From Betaproteobacteria bacterium (GTDB lineage Bacteria; Pseudomonadota; Gammaproteobacteria; Burkholderiales; SG8-39): a stretch of 7,548 bases of DNA. Numbering within the stretch: position 1 is the stretch's first letter; every line of letters starts with the position of its first letter. Shown here piece after piece: positions 5,480 through 7,548 of the stretch. Location of the stretch: NCBI GenBank assembly GCA_009693435.1, contig SHXF01000153.1, positions 1 through 7,548 of the forward strand. The letters are read 5' to 3'. The notes beneath the pieces were generated by a model that saw only the letters and a list, made by a program, of their open reading frames with translations, made no database searches and was not told the DNA's origin. Position numbers and translations under genes: made by a program.

Positions 5480-7009
5480 ATGGATGCACACCCAATGACC
5501 ATCCAGCGCACCGAAGCCGACGTCATCGTAGTAGGTGGCGGTGGCGCAGCCTTGGCTGCGGCGAGCAGCGCGGCGGCCTTGGGGCGCGAAGTCATACTGC
5601 TGGAAAAAAACCCGCAGCTTGGCGGCACCACCGCGTGGTCGGTGGGTTCGGTCACCGCCACCTGCACGCCGCATCAGATCAAGCTTGGCATCAAGGATTA
5701 TCCCGAGCATCATCTCGAAGACCTGCGACTTTTTGCAGGCTCCCTTGCACATCGCGACAACTTTGAGCTCGCGCGCGTACTCACCGATAACACGCCGGAT
5801 ATGTTTCGCTGGCTGTTATCCACCGGGCTCGAATTTATCGGTCCGCTGCCGGAGCCGCCGCATCGCCAGCACCGCATGCACAATGTGCTGCCCAACTCGC
5901 ATGCGTTTCCCTATCTGCTGGGGCGCCACTGCCGCAGGCTAGGCGTGGATATACGGCTCAACACCCGTGCCGAGCGCCTGATTACCAACAGCGCCAACGG
6001 GCGCGTGTGCGGTGTCGCGGCAACCACGCCCGACGGAACGATATGCGAATTCATCGCGCGCAATGGTCTGGTGCTGGCAGCGGGCGATTTCAGCGGCGGG
6101 CGCGAACTCAAAGCACGGTTTTCCTCCGAGCTCATCGCCAACGTGGATGCGCTCAATGTCAGCAACACCGGCGATGGCATCCGCATGGGCATGGAAGTGG
6201 GCGGCAGCGTCATCAACGGCGATCATATCCGCGGGCCGATTCTGCGCTTTGTGCCGCCGCTGCAGGTCAAGCGGGTGCAGAAAATTCCGCCGCTGCCCGC
6301 GGTCACCCGGACGCTGCATTGGGGCTTCGATCATCTGCCGCAGCGCGTACTGCGCCCGCTACTGCTGAACTGCCTCACCACTGCGCTGGCGCCCGACAGG
6401 AAACTTTATGAACGCGGCGCCATCCTGGTTGATCTCGAAGGCCTGCGCTTTGCCGACGAACGCGAGCAGCCTTCGCGCGGTGCGGCACTGCGGCCCGAAG
6501 GAAAGGCGTACCTGATATTCGACAGCACGGTAGCAAACCAATTTCAGCAGTGGCCGAATTTTGTATCGACAGCGCCCGCTGTGGGTTATGCGTATCTGGA
6601 GGACTACCGCCGCACGCGTCAGGATATTTTTCATTGCGCGAATACACTGCCCGAACTGGCGGCCCGCATGAATGTGCCGCGCTTCGCCTTCGAAAAAACC
6701 ATTGCCGACTACAACGCTGGCGCCGCAGCAGGCGACGCACCCGCGCGCAACGAGCGCCCGCCGATAGTCAAGCCGCCGTACTACGCGTTGGGCCCCGCCA
6801 AGGCGTACATCATTTTCACCAACGGCGGATTGAAGGTGACTTTGAATCTGGAAGTGGCCGGCGCCAACGATGAAATCATTCCCGGCCTCTACGCCGCCGG
6901 CGCCAACGGCCAGGGCGGCATGCTGCTCGAAGGCCACGGCCACCACCTGGGATGGGCTTTTGTGTCAGGCCGTCTTGCCGGGCGCAATGCGGCGTTTTGC
7001 AGCGTGTGA
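5480..7009 (+). CDS. FAD-dependent oxidoreductase, fumarate reductase/ketosteroid dehydrogenase type
   Basis: This protein of about 509 residues starts with the ADP-binding strand-helix-strand: ADVIVVGGGGAALAAA (13-28), acidic Glu42 in LLEKNP, and GGTTAW (48-53). RFADE (323-327) and the C-terminal LYAAGANGQGG with HLGWAFVSGRLAGRNA (from 470) are typical of FAD_binding_2 flavoproteins such as fumarate reductase, urocanate reductase and 3-ketosteroid delta-1-dehydrogenases. It is probably cytoplasmic, with no signal peptide and no heme domain. The reaction is likely desaturation next to a carbonyl, or the reverse; the substrate is unknown. The start is uncertain. TTG at 5465 has GAGGG 7 nt upstream, but that sequence is the end of the repeat; the ATGs at 5480 and 5495 have only weak ribosome sites. 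I list 5480 as the middle choice. It is the last gene of the plus-strand series. Confidence 0.9.
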   Translation: MDAHPMTIQRTEADVIVVGGGGAALAAASSAAALGREVILLEKNPQLGGTTAWSVGSVTATCTPHQIKLGIKDYPEHHLEDLRLFAGSLAHRDNFELARVLTDNTPDMFRWLLSTGLEFIGPLPEPPHRQHRMHNVLPNSHAFPYLLGRHCRRLGVDIRLNTRAERLITNSANGRVCGVAATTPDGTICEFIARNGLVLAAGDFSGGRELKARFSSELIANVDALNVSNTGDGIRMGMEVGGSVINGDHIRGPILRFVPPLQVKRVQKIPPLPAVTRTLHWGFDHLPQRVLRPLLLNCLTTALAPDRKLYERGAILVDLEGLRFADEREQPSRGAALRPEGKAYLIFDSTVANQFQQWPNFVSTAPAVGYAYLEDYRRTRQDIFHCANTLPELAARMNVPRFAFEKTIADYNAGAAAGDAPARNERPPIVKPPYYALGPAKAYIIFTNGGLKVTLNLEVAGANDEIIPGLYAAGANGQGGMLLEGHGHHLGWAFVSGRLAGRNAAFCSV

Positions 7010-7292
7010 TGTAGTGCCTGTGCGGCAATGGTCACGATACCGAAACCGCCTGCACACTCAACACCGTCATTCCAGCGCAAGCTGGAATCTAGTTCGTATA
7101 CCGATGCGAAGCATCTGATGTGACGTCCTTCGGACCGCTAACAGCGCCCCCAACCTACCTTCCCCCAGGGGAAGGGGATACCAGCGTACGCTGGAATGAC
7201 GAAGGTGGGGTATTAAATCTCCAGCGTCAGTTTAGGCAGCAAGAAAACTTACTGTTACTTAGCTCAGTCAGCATGAATCAAAAAATGGTTCG
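7010..7292. other. Non-coding region after the flavoprotein gene
   Basis: No convincing gene is seen in these 283 nt. The left part (about 7060-7210) is a mosaic of short hairpins, described separately. The right part (about 7211-7292) is clearly more AT-rich and leads to the stop codon of the transposase fragment, so an insertion-sequence end probably lies there. I could not place its terminal inverted repeat or a target duplication. Confidence 0.6.
7065..7201. repeat. Nested inverted repeat with ATTCCAGC...GCTGGAAT hairpins
   Basis: CGTCATTCCAGCG (7065-7077) and CGCTGGAATGACG (7189-7201) form a perfect 13-bp inverted repeat, giving a 137-nt unit. The left end is itself a hairpin with an 8-bp stem (7069-7076 with 7081-7088) and a GCAA loop, which is a GNRA tetraloop in RNA. 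The right end carries the 14-bp palindrome CCAGCGTACGCTGG (7181-7194). Between them is a third hairpin, CCTTCCCC (7158-7165) with GGGGAAGG (7168-7175), whose stem is identical to that at 3258-3278. The ends recall the widespread CGTCATTCC...GGAATGACG repeats. The unit may be a non-autonomous mobile repeat with another repeat inserted in it. Confidence 0.8.
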
Positions 7293-7548
7293 TCAGCAGA
7301 ATCTGTGGGTGAGTTTTGGCTCGGGTAGTTTCCCAAGTACATGATTAAGCATATGTTCTGCCATTTTGAATGTCCGAAAACTGCAGGTTCTTCTGATCAT
7401 GACTTTAGCCTTGTTGTTCAACCCTTCGAAAATACCGCTTAAAAGCGCATCGGATTTAATGACCAGCGCGAAGTTACCCACCGGCGCGCGCGCTCTGGCT
7501 CTATGCAGGGAGCCGCACGCGCGCCCGTGGATAACTTTGCTTGTCAAA
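7293..7548 (-). CDS. IS transposase, C-terminal fragment (ISL3-like), continues past right edge
   Basis: The frame is open from the right window edge to a TGA at 7295-7293, giving about 84 residues. The stretch GIFEGLNNKAKV, then IRR, then FRTF, and the end LGKLPEPKLTHRFC, match the C-terminal end of ISL3-type DDE transposases as I remember them (E-G-L-N-N-K with the catalytic Glu, then RR..GFR). The tyrosine/glycine usually before FR is replaced here by CS, which may be drift. The start of the gene lies beyond the window, so I cannot say whether the element is intact. The TTG at 7547 is only the first possible start in view and is probably not real. The segment before the motif is Arg/Ala-rich, and its fit to the family is poor, so a frameshift or decay is possible. 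Confidence 0.6.
   Translation of the reverse strand, partial: LTSKVIHGRACGSLHRARARAPVGNFALVIKSDALLSGIFEGLNNKAKVMIRRTCSFRTFKMAEHMLNHVLGKLPEPKLTHRFC

Noticed and set aside
5310..5498. Small plus-strand frame of 62 codons within the repeat gap
   Set aside because: Its product is just the translated repeat, and the flavoprotein starts inside it in another frame. There is no independent support.
7120..7344. Small plus-strand frame of 74 codons after the flavoprotein
   Set aside because: It reads through the hairpin repeats and into the antisense of the transposase end, and shows no domain or ribosome site.

Overview
ORGANISM. The window is GC-rich by eye, densely coded and bacterial. It carries a Bug/TctC-type periplasmic binding protein, CCCTCACCC/CCCTCTCCC-type intergenic hairpin repeats and ATTCC...GGAAT hairpin repeats. 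Together these suggest a proteobacterium, most likely a betaproteobacterium (Burkholderiales or a relative). That placement is inference from gene and repeat types, not from a marker gene. LAYOUT. (a) Positions 1-1444, minus strand: a Bug-type solute-binding protein gene is followed, 71 nt downstream, by the 5' part of an M19 (membrane dipeptidase-like) gene that runs off the left edge. (b) Positions 1445-1612: a divergent control region with a perfect 12-bp palindrome. (c) Positions 1613-7009, plus strand: five catabolic genes in series. These are an IpdB-like CoA-transferase-superfamily beta subunit with no alpha subunit beside it, a short stand-alone citryl-CoA lyase-like protein, a beta-keto acid cleavage enzyme (BKACE, former DUF849), a short-chain dehydrogenase overlapping it by 8 nt, and a FAD-dependent fumarate reductase/ketosteroid dehydrogenase-type flavoprotein. 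(d) Two of the gaps inside this series (3228-3416 and 5311-5479) each hold a bipartite double-hairpin repeat. (e) Positions 7010-7292: a third, mosaic repeat region. (f) Positions 7293-7548, minus strand: the C-terminal end of an IS transposase that enters from the right edge. HOW THE GENES MAY WORK TOGETHER. The plus-strand genes read as one catabolic module for an organic (probably oxo or cyclic) carboxylic acid. The flavoprotein would desaturate, the SDR would oxidise a hydroxyl to a ketone, BKACE would cleave a beta-keto acid with acetyl-CoA, and the two CoA-dependent proteins would handle C-C cleavage of a CoA thioester. The divergent Bug protein could be the carboxylate-binding component, but its own membrane permease is not in the window. 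I do not recognise this combination as a named pathway. The substrate and the order of steps are inference. POSSIBLE NOVELTY. The most interesting points are the unpaired IpdB-like subunit, which seems to lack the usual CoA-transferase glutamate, its coupling to a citryl-CoA lyase-like protein and a BKACE with an altered substrate pocket, and the repeats inserted between the genes.
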